A stretch of 14,519 nucleotides of DNA from Actinomycetes bacterium (GTDB lineage: Bacteria; Actinomycetota; Actinomycetes; S36-B12; UBA10799), in assembly GCA_029779995.1 (NCBI GenBank), contig JAKOZM010000166.1, positions 1 through 14,519 on the forward strand. The letters run 5' to 3'. Below are positions 1 to 7,848 of the stretch, piece by piece. Position 1 is the first letter of the stretch. Every line of letters starts with the position of its first letter. The notes below the pieces were generated by a model, which searched no databases, was not told the DNA's origin, and worked only from the letters and a program-made list of their open reading frames with translations. The position numbers were made by a program, and so were the translations under genes.

Positions 1-2729
1 AGCTGCACACCCTTGACGATCCGCTCACCCCAGAACGGCGGCGTCGGTGCCGGCGTGTCGCGCGCGACCGTGGACACCGCGTCCGGATCCTCCGGCGCCA
101 TCGGGCGCGCTGCTGCCCGCACCTTCCGGGTGCGCCGTTCGGGCAGGGCGGCTCCCGGCTCGCCGCGCTTGACCGCCATGACGGCATCCATCAGGGAGAG
201 CCCCTCAAAGGCGTCCTTGGCGTAACGGACCTCGCCGTCGAACACGGCCGCCAGATCTTGCTCGACGAACGCGCGGGTCAGGGCGGCCCCACCGAGCAGG
301 ACGGGGAACTTCTCGGAGATGCCGCGGGCGTTCATCTCCTGCAGGTTCTCCTTCATGATCACGGTTGATTTCACTAGCAGCCCGGACATCCCGATGGCGT
401 CCGCGTTCGCCTCCTCGGCCGCCTGCAGAATCGCGTTCACCGGTTGCTTGATGCCGATGTTGACCACGGAGTAGCCGTTGTTGCTCAAGATGATGTCGAC
501 GAGGTTCTTGCCGATGTCGTGCACGTCGCCCTTGACCGTGGCCAGCACGATAGTGCCTTTGCCGGCCTCATCGGTCTTCTCCATGTGGGGCTCGAGGTAC
601 GCGACAGCCGCCTTCATGACCTCGGCACTCTGCAGCACGAACGGCAATTGCATCTCGCCGGAGCCGAACAGATCACCGACGATCCGCATCCCCGGCAGCA
701 GGACATCGTTGACGATCTCCAGGGGCGGCTTCTCGGCCATGGCCTCGTCGAGATCTGCCTGCAGCCCCTTGGCCTCACCGTCGATGATGCGCCGTTGCAG
801 CCGCTCGAACAACGGCAGCCCGGCGAGTTCATCGGCACGGTTACTCGTGATGCTCTGGGCGTCGGCGAACACCTCCAGGAACCGGGTCAGCGGATCGTGG
901 GTGAGGTTGCCCTCCCCGTCATATTGACGCCGATCGAAGATCAGGTCGAGGGCGGCGTCGCGCTGCTCGTCGGAGATCCGGTTCATGGGCAGGATCTTCG
1001 ACGCGTGCACGATGGCCGCGTCCAGGCCGGCCGCCACACACTCATGCAGGAAGACGGAATTCAGGACCTGCCGAGCGGCCGGGTTCAGGCCGAAGGACAC
1101 ATTGGACAACCCCAGGACCGTGTTGACCTCCGGGTACGTGGCCTTGAGCTCGCGGATCGCCTCGATCGTCTCGATGCCGTCGCGCCGGGTCTCTTCCTGG
1201 CCGGTGGCAATGGGGAAGGTCAGGGTGTCCACGAGGATGTCTGCGATCGCTACGCCCCAGTTGCTGGTGAGGTCCTGGATGAGGCGGCTGGCCACCCGCA
1301 CCTTCCAGTCCCGGGTGCGGGCCTGACCTTCCTCGTCGATGGTCAGTGCCACCACGGCTGCTCCGTGTTCCCTGACCAGCGGCATGATCCGCTGGAACCG
1401 GGAGCCGGGGCCGTCGCCGTCCTCGTAGTTGACGCTGTTGACGATGGCCCGGCCGCCGAGGCGCTCCAGACCTGCGCGCAGTACCTCAGGCTCGGTGGAA
1501 TCGAGCATGATTGGCAGCGTCGTGGCGGTGGCCAGCCTTGCGGCGAACTCGGACATATCGTCTGCGCCGTCACGGCCGACGTAGTCAATGCACACGTCGA
1601 GCACATGGGCGCCGTCGCGCTCCTGGTCGCGGGCGATCTGCACACACTCATCCCAGTTCTGCGCCAGCATCGCCTCGCGGAACGCCTTCGAGCCGTTGGC
1701 ATTTGTGCGCTCCCCCACAGTGAGGAACGTCAGGTCCTGGCGCAGAGGCACCGAGTGGTACAGCGATGCGACCGAGGCCGGAGCGCTGGGCTGCCGGTTG
1801 ACGCGACCCTTGCCGTGCAGCCGCTCCACGACCTGCCGCAGGTGCTCCGGGGTCGTGCCGCAGCATCCTCCGATGAGATTGAGACCGTAGTCGGCGACGA
1901 ACGTCTCGTGAGCATCTGCCAGCTGCGTCGGTGTGAGCGGGTAACTGGCGCCGTCGGCGGTCAGTTGCGGCAGGCCGGCGTTGGGCATGCAGGTCAGCAG
2001 GATGCCCGCGTTACGGCTCAGGTGCCGCAGATGCTCGCTCATCTCCGCAGGACCCGTCGCGCAGTTCAGCCCGATGGCGTCGATCCCCAGCGGTTCCAGT
2101 GCTGTCAGCGCCGCCCCGATCTCCGAACCGAGCAGCATGGTGCCGGTGGTTTCCACCGTGACGCTGACCAGGATGGGCACCGACCGGCCTTGCGCCGACA
2201 TGGCGCGGTGGCTGGCCAGGACCGCCGCCTTGGCCTGGAGGAGATCCTGGCTGGTCTCGATGAGGACCGCGTCGATCCCGCCATCCAGCATCCCGATGAC
2301 CTGCTCGGTATAGGCGTCGCGCAAAGCCGCGAACGTGGCATGACCCAAGGTCGGCAGCTTCGTCCCCGGGCCGATCGACCCCAGGACGTAGCGCTGGTGA
2401 TCCGGTGTCGACCAGTCACGGGCCGATTCCACGGCGATGCTCGCCCCGGCCTGCGCCAGCTCCCGGATGCGGTGCTCGATGCCGTACTCCCCCAGGTTGG
2501 CCAAGTTGGCACCGAAGGTGTTCGTTTCCACCGCGTCGACCCCGACCTCGAAGAAGGCGTCGTGCAGGGAGCGCACAACCTCGGGCCGCGTCACATTGAG
2601 GACCTCATTGCACCCCTCATGGCCCTGGAAGTCGTCCAGGGTCAGATCGTGGGCTTGCAGCATCGTCCCCGTGGCCCCGTCTGCGATCACTACACGCCGC
2701 GACAGGGCAGTCAAAAGATCCTCAGTCAT
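1..2729 (-). CDS. metH: Cobalamin-dependent methionine synthase (5' 909 codons; C-terminus beyond the left edge)
   Basis: Transfers a methyl group from 5-methyltetrahydrofolate through protein-bound cobalamin to homocysteine, giving methionine in the cytosol. The frame is open from ATG 2729 to the window edge (909 codons; full MetH is usually about 1,200 residues). Seen in order: the homocysteine domain (about 10-310), with GATGT near the start and the likely zinc ligands Cys223 (GLNCATGP), Cys289 and Cys290 (GGCCGTTP); a pterin-binding domain (about 325-585); the cap and B12-binding domains (about 620-855), with GDVHDIG carrying the cobalt-ligating His737 and the SGLL motif at Ser782. The last visible residues (PPFWGERIV) open the AdoMet-reactivation domain, which is cut off. 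It follows pgi after 64 bp on the same strand. There is no Shine-Dalgarno sequence before the ATG; a TAGGCT hexamer ends 9 nt upstream. The short leader leaves no room for a B12 riboswitch. Confidence 0.97.
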   Translation of the reverse strand, partial: MTEDLLTALSRRVVIADGATGTMLQAHDLTLDDFQGHEGCNEVLNVTRPEVVRSLHDAFFEVGVDAVETNTFGANLANLGEYGIEHRIRELAQAGASIAVESARDWSTPDHQRYVLGSIGPGTKLPTLGHATFAALRDAYTEQVIGMLDGGIDAVLIETSQDLLQAKAAVLASHRAMSAQGRSVPILVSVTVETTGTMLLGSEIGAALTALEPLGIDAIGLNCATGPAEMSEHLRHLSRNAGILLTCMPNAGLPQLTADGASYPLTPTQLADAHETFVADYGLNLIGGCCGTTPEHLRQVVERLHGKGRVNRQPSAPASVASLYHSVPLRQDLTFLTVGERTNANGSKAFREAMLAQNWDECVQIARDQERDGAHVLDVCIDYVGRDGADDMSEFAARLATATTLPIMLDSTEPEVLRAGLERLGGRAIVNSVNYEDGDGPGSRFQRIMPLVREHGAAVVALTIDEEGQARTRDWKVRVASRLIQDLTSNWGVAIADILVDTLTFPIATGQEETRRDGIETIEAIRELKATYPEVNTVLGLSNVSFGLNPAARQVLNSVFLHECVAAGLDAAIVHASKILPMNRISDEQRDAALDLIFDRRQYDGEGNLTHDPLTRFLEVFADAQSITSNRADELAGLPLFERLQRRIIDGEAKGLQADLDEAMAEKPPLEIVNDVLLPGMRIVGDLFGSGEMQLPFVLQSAEVMKAAVAYLEPHMEKTDEAGKGTIVLATVKGDVHDIGKNLVDIILSNNGYSVVNIGIKQPVNAILQAAEEANADAIGMSGLLVKSTVIMKENLQEMNARGISEKFPVLLGGAALTRAFVEQDLAAVFDGEVRYAKDAFEGLSLMDAVMAVKRGEPGAALPERRTRKVRAAARPMAPEDPDAVSTVARDTPAPTPPFWGERIVKGVQ

Positions 2730-2738
2730 GATGTGTCA

Positions 2739-2744
2739 AGCCTA
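2739..2744 (-). promoter_or_regulatory. Possible -10 element of metH
   Basis: On the minus strand the hexamer TAGGCT fits TAnnnT and ends 9 nt before the metH ATG, which would give a leader of only a few nucleotides. No good -35 element is visible, and no ribosome-binding site precedes the ATG. metH could instead be read through from pgi. The call is inference from position and pattern. Confidence 0.3.
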
Positions 2745-2767
2745 CGGTGCCCCCGGTGAGGTCCGGT

Positions 2768-2779
2768 CGGCGCGCGCCG
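2768..2779. other. 12-bp palindrome between pgi and metH
   Basis: CGGCGCGCGCCG is a perfect palindrome lying 14 bp after the pgi stop codon and upstream of metH. As RNA it can form only a 4-bp stem with a 4-nt loop, and no T-run follows, so it is at best a weak transcription attenuator. A chance GC-rich palindrome is equally likely. Confidence 0.25.
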
Positions 2780-2793
2780 GGCGTTACGGGGCT

Positions 2794-4413
2794 TCAGGCC
2801 TTGTGCTCCCGGTAGCGCCTGGCCAGGGCCACCGTAGATGAGTCCAGATCGCCGACCTCAGAGTCCCCCAGCAGCAAGGGCGTGATCTTCTTGGCCATCA
2901 CTTTCCCGAGTTCCACACCCCACTGATCGAAGGGATTGATCCCCCATACGACCCCTTGTGTGAACACGCTGTGCTCGTAAAGGGCCACGAGACGACCGAG
3001 GGTGCGGGGGTCGAGTCGTTCGGCCACGATCATCGATGACGGCCGATTCCCCGGCATCACCTTGTGTGGTACCAGATCTGTCGGCACCCCCTCGGCAGCG
3101 ACCTCGTCGGCATCGCGACCGAAGGCCATCACGGCCGCCTGGGCCAGTACGTTGGCGATCAGCAGGTCGTGATGGTCGGGCGCATCCACGGCGGCCAGGG
3201 GCGTCACCGGCTCCAGGAAGAACACGAAGTCGCAGGCCACGGTCGCGGTGCCCTGGTGGATCAACTGGTAGAAGGAGTGCTGGCCATTGGTCCCTGGCTC
3301 GCCCCAGAAGATCGCGCCGGTGTCGACCCCCACCGGGGAGCCGTCGATCCGCACGCTCTTCCCGTTGGACTCCATCGTGAGCTGCTGCAGGTAGGCCGGA
3401 AAGCGCTTGAGGTACTGCTCGTACGGGAGCACGGCGCAGGTGGGCAGGTCGAGGAAGTTGCGGTTCCACACCGACAGCAGACCCATGAGCGCGGGCAGGT
3501 TGTTGTGCAGTGGGGCATGCCGGAAGTGCTCGTCCATCTCGTGGAAGCCGGCCAGCATGTCTGCGAAGTTGTCCGGGCCGATCGCAAGCATGGTGGACAG
3601 GCCGATCGCCGAATCCATCGAGTAGCGTCCACCCACCCAGTCCCAGAAGCCGAACATCTGCGCGGTGTCGATGCCGAAGGCGCTGACGGCCTGCGCATTG
3701 GTGGACACGGCAACGAAGTGTTTGGCGACAGCCGCTTCGTCGCCCAGCGCGTCGAGCAGCCACGTTCGCGCCGAATGCGCGTTGGTCATCGTCTCCTGGG
3801 TTGTGAACGTCTTGCTGGACACCACGAACAGCGTCTGCTGCGGATCCAGGTCCATCACAGCCTCGACGAAGTCCGTTCCATCGACGTTGGACACGAAGCG
3901 GAAGGTGAGGTCGCGTCGGCTGTAATGCTTCAACGCCTCGTAGGCCATCACGGGCCCGAGGTCGGAGCCCCCGATCCCGATGTTGACGATGTTGGTGATC
4001 GGCAGGCCGGTGTGCCCGGTCCATTCCCCGGATCGGACCCGCTGGCTGAACGCCGCCATCCGGTCCAGCACGGCATGCACCTCGGCCACCACGTCCACGC
4101 CGTCGACCACCAGCGACGAATCCCGCGGCAGGCGCAGGGCCGTATGCAGCACTGCTCGGTCCTCTGTGGTGTTGATGTGCTCGCCCAGGAACATGGCCTC
4201 CCGGCGCCCGGCCAGATCGACGCCTTCAGCAAGAGCGACCAACAGGTCGACGGTCTGCGCAGTCACGCGCTGCTTGGAGTAGTCCAAGGTGATGCCCGCC
4301 CCCTCGACCACCAGGTCGCTGCCCCGGTCGGGTGCAGTGGCGAACAGTTCGCGCAGGGAGGGCGTGGTGTGAGCGGCGAGGGCCTGCCAGGCGGGATTCT
4401 GGGTAACGGACAT
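2794..4413 (-). CDS. pgi: Glucose-6-phosphate isomerase
   Basis: Interconverts glucose 6-phosphate and fructose 6-phosphate in glycolysis and gluconeogenesis (cytosol). The 539-residue protein is full length for the long bacterial/eukaryotic PGI family. Visible landmarks: GIGGSDLG (146-153), the phosphate-binding [10 protein letters not shown] (199-208), the signature [14 protein letters not shown] (260-273), ESNGK with the catalytic base Glu348, [10 protein letters not shown] with His379, and [12 protein letters not shown] with Lys504. The spacing Glu348-His379 (31 residues) equals that of the known enzymes. Start ATG 4413 is supported by AAGGAG 9 nt upstream. It is divergent from gnd across 109 bp and followed by metH. 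All expected catalytic residues are present. Confidence 0.98.
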   Translation of the reverse strand: MSVTQNPAWQALAAHTTPSLRELFATAPDRGSDLVVEGAGITLDYSKQRVTAQTVDLLVALAEGVDLAGRREAMFLGEHINTTEDRAVLHTALRLPRDSSLVVDGVDVVAEVHAVLDRMAAFSQRVRSGEWTGHTGLPITNIVNIGIGGSDLGPVMAYEALKHYSRRDLTFRFVSNVDGTDFVEAVMDLDPQQTLFVVSSKTFTTQETMTNAHSARTWLLDALGDEAAVAKHFVAVSTNAQAVSAFGIDTAQMFGFWDWVGGRYSMDSAIGLSTMLAIGPDNFADMLAGFHEMDEHFRHAPLHNNLPALMGLLSVWNRNFLDLPTCAVLPYEQYLKRFPAYLQQLTMESNGKSVRIDGSPVGVDTGAIFWGEPGTNGQHSFYQLIHQGTATVACDFVFFLEPVTPLAAVDAPDHHDLLIANVLAQAAVMAFGRDADEVAAEGVPTDLVPHKVMPGNRPSSMIVAERLDPRTLGRLVALYEHSVFTQGVVWGINPFDQWGVELGKVMAKKITPLLLGDSEVGDLDSSTVALARRYREHKA

Positions 4414-4422
4414 GCGTGGTGA

Positions 4423-4428
4423 CTCCTT
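4423..4428 (-). promoter_or_regulatory. pgi ribosome-binding site
   Basis: AAGGAG on the minus strand lies 9 nt before ATG 4413. It fixes the pgi start and shows that this gene, unlike several neighbours, has a normal leadered mRNA. Confidence 0.75.
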
Positions 4429-4512
4429 GTGGTCCAGCGTGCGAGGGAAAGTCTCGGTGGCCTACGTTCGACATTAGTGTTTGCGACGGATGTCCCGGCG
4501 CATGAAGGTCCT

Positions 4513-4518
4513 AGGAGG
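4513..4518 (+). promoter_or_regulatory. gnd ribosome-binding site that decides the start
   Basis: AGGAGG is a full Shine-Dalgarno core. It lies 4 nt before ATG 4523, which is a little tight, but 22 nt before ATG 4541, which is too far. It therefore favours the 4523 start over the family-typical start at the MELGMVGLG methionine (4541). Confidence 0.6.
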
Positions 4519-4522
4519 ATGG

Positions 4523-5557
4523 ATGGCCACGGATTCGCCGATGGAACTCGGGATGGTCGGTTTGGGACGGATGGGCGCCAACATCGTGCGCCGCATCATG
4601 CAGGATGGCCATTCCGCGGTGGTGAACGATGTGTCCGCGGATGCTGTCGCGGCGCTCGTCGCCGACGGTGCCACGGGGTCCCCCGACCTGGCCGAATTCG
4701 TCGGCATGATGCAGCGTCCGCGCAACGTGTGGATCATGGTTCCGGCTGGGAAGATCACTGAAGCCGTCGTCAATCAACTGGCCGACCTGCTCGAGCCCGG
4801 CGACGCGATCATCGACGGCGGCAACTCCTACTACCACGACGACATCCGGCATGCCGGGAACCTGCAGGAGAAAGGCATCCACTTCGTGGACTGCGGCACG
4901 TCCGGCGGTGTGTGGGGCCTTGAGCGCGGTTACTGCCTGATGATCGGCGGCCCCGACGAGGCGGTGGACCGGTTGCGGCCCATCTGGCGTTCCGTGGCCC
5001 CGGGCGTGGGCGACATCGATCGCACACCGGGCCGGTCGGGCGCCTACACCCCCGAGGAAGAGGGCTGGCTGCACTGCGGTCCGAACGGCGCCGGGCACTT
5101 CGTCAAGATGGTGCACAACGGGATCGAATACGGCTTGATGGCCGCGTATGCCGAGGGCTTGAACATCCTCAAGAACGCCGACGAGGGCACCTCGACACGT
5201 ACCGCCGATGCCGAGACCGCGCCGATGGAGAACCCGCAGTACTACCAGTACGACATCGACACAGCCGCCGTGTCCGAGCTATGGCGCCGGGGCTCCGTTG
5301 TGGCGTCCTGGTTGCTTGACCTCACCGCGATCGCGTTGAACGAGAGCCCAGATCTCGAGGAATTCTCAGGGCGGGTGTCGGACTCCGGCGAGGGACGGTG
5401 GACGTCCATCGCCGCCATCGATGAGGGCGTTCCGGCCCCGGTGCTGACCGCCGCGCTCTTCTCGCGATTCGCCTCCCAGGGCAACGACGAGTTCGCCAAC
5501 AAGGTGCAGTCGGCGATGCGTAAACAGTTCGGCGGCCACGATGAGAAGAAGAGCTAG
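4523..5557 (+). CDS. gnd: 6-phosphogluconate dehydrogenase, decarboxylating, short Gnd2/YqeC-like form
   Basis: Oxidises and decarboxylates 6-phosphogluconate to ribulose 5-phosphate in the pentose phosphate pathway. At 344 residues it belongs to the short class (M. tuberculosis Gnd2 is about the same size), not the roughly 470-residue classical class. Seen: Rossmann GLGRMG (13-18), the family block around IDGGNSYYHDD (97-107), VDCGTSGGVWGLERGYCLM (122-140), and the catalytic segment GAGHFVKMVHNGIEYG with Lys195, Asn199 and Glu202. After the second beta strand the sequence is NDVS, with Asp36 where NADP-specific enzymes carry Arg; this suggests NAD preference. The start is chosen from AGGAGG at 4513-4518; ATG 4541 is the alternative and would remove six residues. 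It is divergent from pgi. Confidence 0.95.
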   Translation: MATDSPMELGMVGLGRMGANIVRRIMQDGHSAVVNDVSADAVAALVADGATGSPDLAEFVGMMQRPRNVWIMVPAGKITEAVVNQLADLLEPGDAIIDGGNSYYHDDIRHAGNLQEKGIHFVDCGTSGGVWGLERGYCLMIGGPDEAVDRLRPIWRSVAPGVGDIDRTPGRSGAYTPEEEGWLHCGPNGAGHFVKMVHNGIEYGLMAAYAEGLNILKNADEGTSTRTADAETAPMENPQYYQYDIDTAAVSELWRRGSVVASWLLDLTAIALNESPDLEEFSGRVSDSGEGRWTSIAAIDEGVPAPVLTAALFSRFASQGNDEFANKVQSAMRKQFGGHDEKKS

Positions 5558-5602
5558 CCCGTGGCGCGGGGCTACCGCGTGAAGTAAGCGCTCCTGAACG
5601 TT

Positions 5603-5616
5603 CGCCAACGGTGGCG
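5603..5616 (+). terminator. Weak hairpin downstream of gnd
   Basis: CGCCA-acgg-TGGCG is a perfect 5-bp stem with a 4-nt loop, 46 bp after the gnd stop and before the next gene. No T-run follows, so if it ends gnd transcription it is not a classical intrinsic terminator. A second small stem, CGCGG-ggcta-CCGCG at 5565-5579, lies just after the stop. Confidence 0.25.
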
Positions 5617-5680
5617 GGCGGGTTATCCACCGCATAATCCCTGGTCAGGAAACGCAAACGAGTTTGTCAGACCCTCCTCG

Positions 5681-5686
5681 TACGGT
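5681..5686 (+). promoter_or_regulatory. -10 element for leaderless HNH gene
   Basis: TACGGT fits TAnnnT and ends 6 nt before ATG 5693, so transcription would begin at or beside the A of the ATG. No Shine-Dalgarno sequence precedes the start. A TTGTCA at 5664-5669 is too close (11-bp spacer) to act as a normal -35. The call rests on pattern and position only. Confidence 0.45.
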
Positions 5687-5692
5687 GTGGTC

Positions 5693-6802
5693 ATGAACAG
5701 TTCGGTGGTGGATGCGTGGGACGTGATGCTGTCGCGGGGGGATCCGTTGGAGGTCGCGAAAGCGGCTGAGGCGGTGATCGGTTTCTGTCACGCCCAGCAG
5801 TTGCGGGCCTTGCACCAGGTGTGGGTGGAGGCCGAGCTGGGCTCGGATCCGGACGGGGTGGTGGTCGACCCGACACCGCCGGAGGTGGCGTGCGCGATGG
5901 TCTGGACCCCGGGGGCGGCGGCCTCGATGGTGGATGTCGCAGTGGATGTGGTGCAGGACCTGCCGGTGGTGCTGGCGGCGTTGGCCGAGGGCCGGATCGA
6001 TTTGGGCAAGGTCCGCGAGATCACCCGCGCCACTTTGGGCCTGTCCCGGGCTGACCGGCAGGGGTTGGCCGAGCGGGCCATCGACTACGCGGCGACCCGG
6101 ACCCGAGGTCAACTACGTCCGTGGTTGACCCGGCAGGTGGATCGGATCGACCCGGATGCCGCCGACCGGCGCCGCAAGCATGCCCGGAAACGCCGCCGTG
6201 TGAGCCTGACCCCGGAGCCGGATGGGATGGCAACCCTGTCCGCCTACCTCACCGCCGAAGAGGCCACCGCCTGCATGGAGTCGATCCGGGCCCGGTCTAC
6301 CCGTATCGACGGGTCCCGCGACGCCAGCCAGGCCGACACATTCATCGAGTTGTTGACCGGGGTGAGCGCGGCCGAGCAGATCCCGATCGCGGTGATCATG
6401 ACCGATGATGGGGCGCAGATCGAGGGGTACGGGCCGATCTCTGATGCCCACGCCGAGGATCTGCTGCGCCGCCTGGAACGGCCCTCGGCGGTCATCCGGC
6501 TGACCCCACCGCAGTTCCGGATCGGCTACACCCCGACCGTGACGATGCGCCGCTACGTGCAGGTCAGGGACCGGCACTGCCGGTTCCCGGGCTGTCGCCG
6601 GCCGGCCCGCTCCTGCGACCTCGACCACATCGTGGCCTACCCGGCCGGTCCGACCGATGTGGACAATCTGCAGCCGCTGTGCCGGACACACCACCGGGTC
6701 AAAACCCACGGCGGCTGGCACGTCGAGCGCGGACCCAACAACACCATGATCTGGACCAGCCCCCGCGGCAAGCGATACACCAGCCACCCCGACGACCCGT
6801 AA
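5693..6802 (+). CDS. DUF222 / HNH endonuclease-like protein (13E12 repeat family)
   Basis: A 369-residue protein with the two-part build of the actinobacterial 13E12 family: a helical DUF222 region (about 15-280) and a C-terminal HNH nuclease motif. In the HNH part I see CRFPGC (Cys296, Cys301), CDLDHI (Cys308, His312), then NLQPLCRTHH (Asn325, Cys330, His333, His334). This gives a structural zinc site plus a catalytic Asp-His pair, and all key residues are present. A basic stretch, RRRKHARKRRR, sits near residues 159-169. The substrate and role of this family are not established; its genes often occur in many copies per genome. ATG 5693 is chosen because TACGGT ends 6 nt upstream; GTG 5687 would add two residues. 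It stands alone between gnd and a membrane protein gene. Confidence 0.9.
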   Translation: MNSSVVDAWDVMLSRGDPLEVAKAAEAVIGFCHAQQLRALHQVWVEAELGSDPDGVVVDPTPPEVACAMVWTPGAAASMVDVAVDVVQDLPVVLAALAEGRIDLGKVREITRATLGLSRADRQGLAERAIDYAATRTRGQLRPWLTRQVDRIDPDAADRRRKHARKRRRVSLTPEPDGMATLSAYLTAEEATACMESIRARSTRIDGSRDASQADTFIELLTGVSAAEQIPIAVIMTDDGAQIEGYGPISDAHAEDLLRRLERPSAVIRLTPPQFRIGYTPTVTMRRYVQVRDRHCRFPGCRRPARSCDLDHIVAYPAGPTDVDNLQPLCRTHHRVKTHGGWHVERGPNNTMIWTSPRGKRYTSHPDDP

Positions 6803-6812
6803 CCGTGGACTT

Positions 6813-6826
6813 CCCGCGCACGCGGG
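6813..6826 (+). terminator. Hairpin after the HNH gene
   Basis: CCCGCG-CA-CGCGGG is a perfect inverted repeat 10 bp after the TAA stop. As RNA it gives a 5-bp GC stem with a 4-nt loop. No T-run follows. Position favours a role in ending the HNH transcript, but this is inference. Confidence 0.4.
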
Positions 6827-6996
6827 CAGCGCCACCGGACCCGTTCACTGAGAAGCGCAGCGAGCCTACGACGAGGGTTGCGCAGACCGGGGAATTGAGG
6901 TGCCCGAGCACCCAGGCTATCGCCGGTGATGACCTCGCACGGACCGCACGTGTGTCACGGTCGCGGTTGACAGCCCGACGATGCGGGTCGCCGTGC
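6827..6996. other. Gene-free spacer between the HNH and DUF4239 genes
   Basis: The gap between the two plus-strand genes is 206 bp in all (6803-7008). Apart from the hairpin at its start and the promoter-like hexamer at its end, I see only a perfect TTGACA at 6967-6972. That hexamer lies 24 bp from the putative -10 element, too far for a standard promoter. No small gene with a plausible start and codon pattern was found. Confidence 0.5.
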
Positions 6997-7002
6997 CAGT
7001 AT
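6997..7002 (+). promoter_or_regulatory. -10-like element for leaderless DUF4239 gene
   Basis: CAGTAT keeps the two most conserved -10 positions (A2 and T6) and ends 6 nt before GTG 7009, placing transcription start at the start codon. No Shine-Dalgarno sequence is present. TTGACA at 6967-6972 is 24 bp upstream, beyond normal spacing. Confidence 0.35.
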
Positions 7003-7008
7003 GTCCGC

Positions 7009-7848
7009 GTGACACTGGTGGTTCTCAACTGGCTCGGGCTGCTCTTCAGCACCGGGCTCGGGATCAGCGCTGGCATACTGCTGCGCCGACACCTCCAGAA
7101 CCGGGAACCCGCTGCGGAGGGCGAACAGTCCGGATCAGGGATGTTCACGGACGCCCTCGCCTACGTCAGCGGCGTGCTGGGCATCATGCTCGGGCTCATG
7201 CTCTTCTTCTCAGTCCAGGTCTACGAGGAGGTTCGGCAGAGCGCCCGGGATGAGGCGGTGGCCCTTGCCGACGTCTTCGAGAGCGCCGACTTCTTTCCCA
7301 CCGCTCCGGCGGACGATGTCCGTCGCGACACCATCTGCCTGATGCGATCGGTGGCCACCGACTCGTGGTCATCGGCAGAGAGTGGAGACCTCACCGGCGA
7401 CGAGAATACCGCCGCGTGGGCCGCCCTGGTGCGCCAGAGCATCGCGGCCCTACCCACCAGCACCTCGACGCAGCAGGAGGCCCAAGCGCAGATGATGACG
7501 GCCTTCCAGGAGGCTCAGAATGCGCGGCAACAGCGCATCCTGTCGTCGGTGTTCAACCTGCCACTGATCGTGTGGATCGTCATCGATCTGGGGGTCTTCG
7601 TGTTCGCGGCACTCATGATGATCAGCCTGCCCGAACGACCCCGCACGGCCTTGGTGCTGATCAGTGCGTGCCTGCTGTTCACCATGGGCGTGGTGGGCGC
7701 CCTGAGCATGTTCGCCACCCCCTTCACACATCTGGGGGTATCGGTCAAACCCGATGACATCGAGGGTGCCTTGTTGCGCCTCGAGGACACTTCGCCCTTC
7801 ACGGATTGGTCGCCCTGCGATCGGCTAGCAGTCTCGGAATTCGGCTGA
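7009..7848 (+). CDS. DUF4239 family integral membrane protein
   Basis: A 279-residue protein with four predicted membrane helices in two pairs: about 4-24, 49-71, 183-205 and 213-236. A long soluble region (about 72-182) between the pairs opens with YEEVRQSARDEAVALADVF. This helix arrangement and the YEEVR...DEA block after helix 2 are what I associate with DUF4239, a bestrophin-like family of unknown function; I cannot confirm the assignment without a profile search. The C-terminal tail (about 240-279) is probably cytoplasmic. The start is GTG 7009: upstream codons in the frame read like non-coding sequence, and the hydrophobic segment begins right at this codon. The gene converges on the GNAT gene with only 4 bp between stop codons. 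Confidence 0.8.
   Translation: MTLVVLNWLGLLFSTGLGISAGILLRRHLQNREPAAEGEQSGSGMFTDALAYVSGVLGIMLGLMLFFSVQVYEEVRQSARDEAVALADVFESADFFPTAPADDVRRDTICLMRSVATDSWSSAESGDLTGDENTAAWAALVRQSIAALPTSTSTQQEAQAQMMTAFQEAQNARQQRILSSVFNLPLIVWIVIDLGVFVFAALMMISLPERPRTALVLISACLLFTMGVVGALSMFATPFTHLGVSVKPDDIEGALLRLEDTSPFTDWSPCDRLAVSEFG

Larger units (their letters stand above)
4414..4522. promoter_or_regulatory. Divergent pgi/gnd control region
   Basis: The 109 bp between the back-to-back pgi and gnd starts must hold the local promoters of both genes. At 4471-4480 the run ACATTAGTGT holds two overlapping TAnnnT hexamers facing opposite ways: TAATGT (4476-4471, toward pgi) and TAGTGT (4475-4480, toward gnd). No convincing -35 elements were found, so the exact promoters are inference. 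Confidence 0.4.

Noticed and set aside
444..2759. 771-codon plus-strand open frame antisense to metH
   Set aside because: It is a stop-free shadow of a high-GC coding gene. metH on the other strand has full-length family motifs in order, while the plus-strand translation is low-complexity (rich in His, Asp, Arg, Gly, Val) with no recognisable domain.
2730..2793. Cobalamin or SAM riboswitch upstream of metH
   Set aside because: The gap to pgi is 64 bp, too short for a B12 riboswitch of about 200 nt, and no SAM-riboswitch-like helices were seen.
3064..4422. 452-codon plus-strand open frame antisense to pgi
   Set aside because: It is complementary to pgi codons with G or C at third positions, which removes stops. 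No domain or ribosome-binding site supports it.
5623..5631. Replication origin signalled by a DnaA-box-like site
   Set aside because: It is a single near-match without a cluster of boxes, an AT-rich unwinding region, or dnaA/dnaN neighbours.
6967..6972. Classical -35 element TTGACA for the DUF4239 gene
   Set aside because: The only -10-like hexamer that fits the start lies 24 bp away, too far for a normal 16-18 bp spacer, so I did not call a full promoter.
6679..7008. N-terminal extension of the DUF4239 frame into the HNH gene
   Set aside because: This part overlaps HNH codons in another frame and reads as Arg/Pro/Thr-rich sequence with no helix. The first hydrophobic segment begins at GTG 7009.
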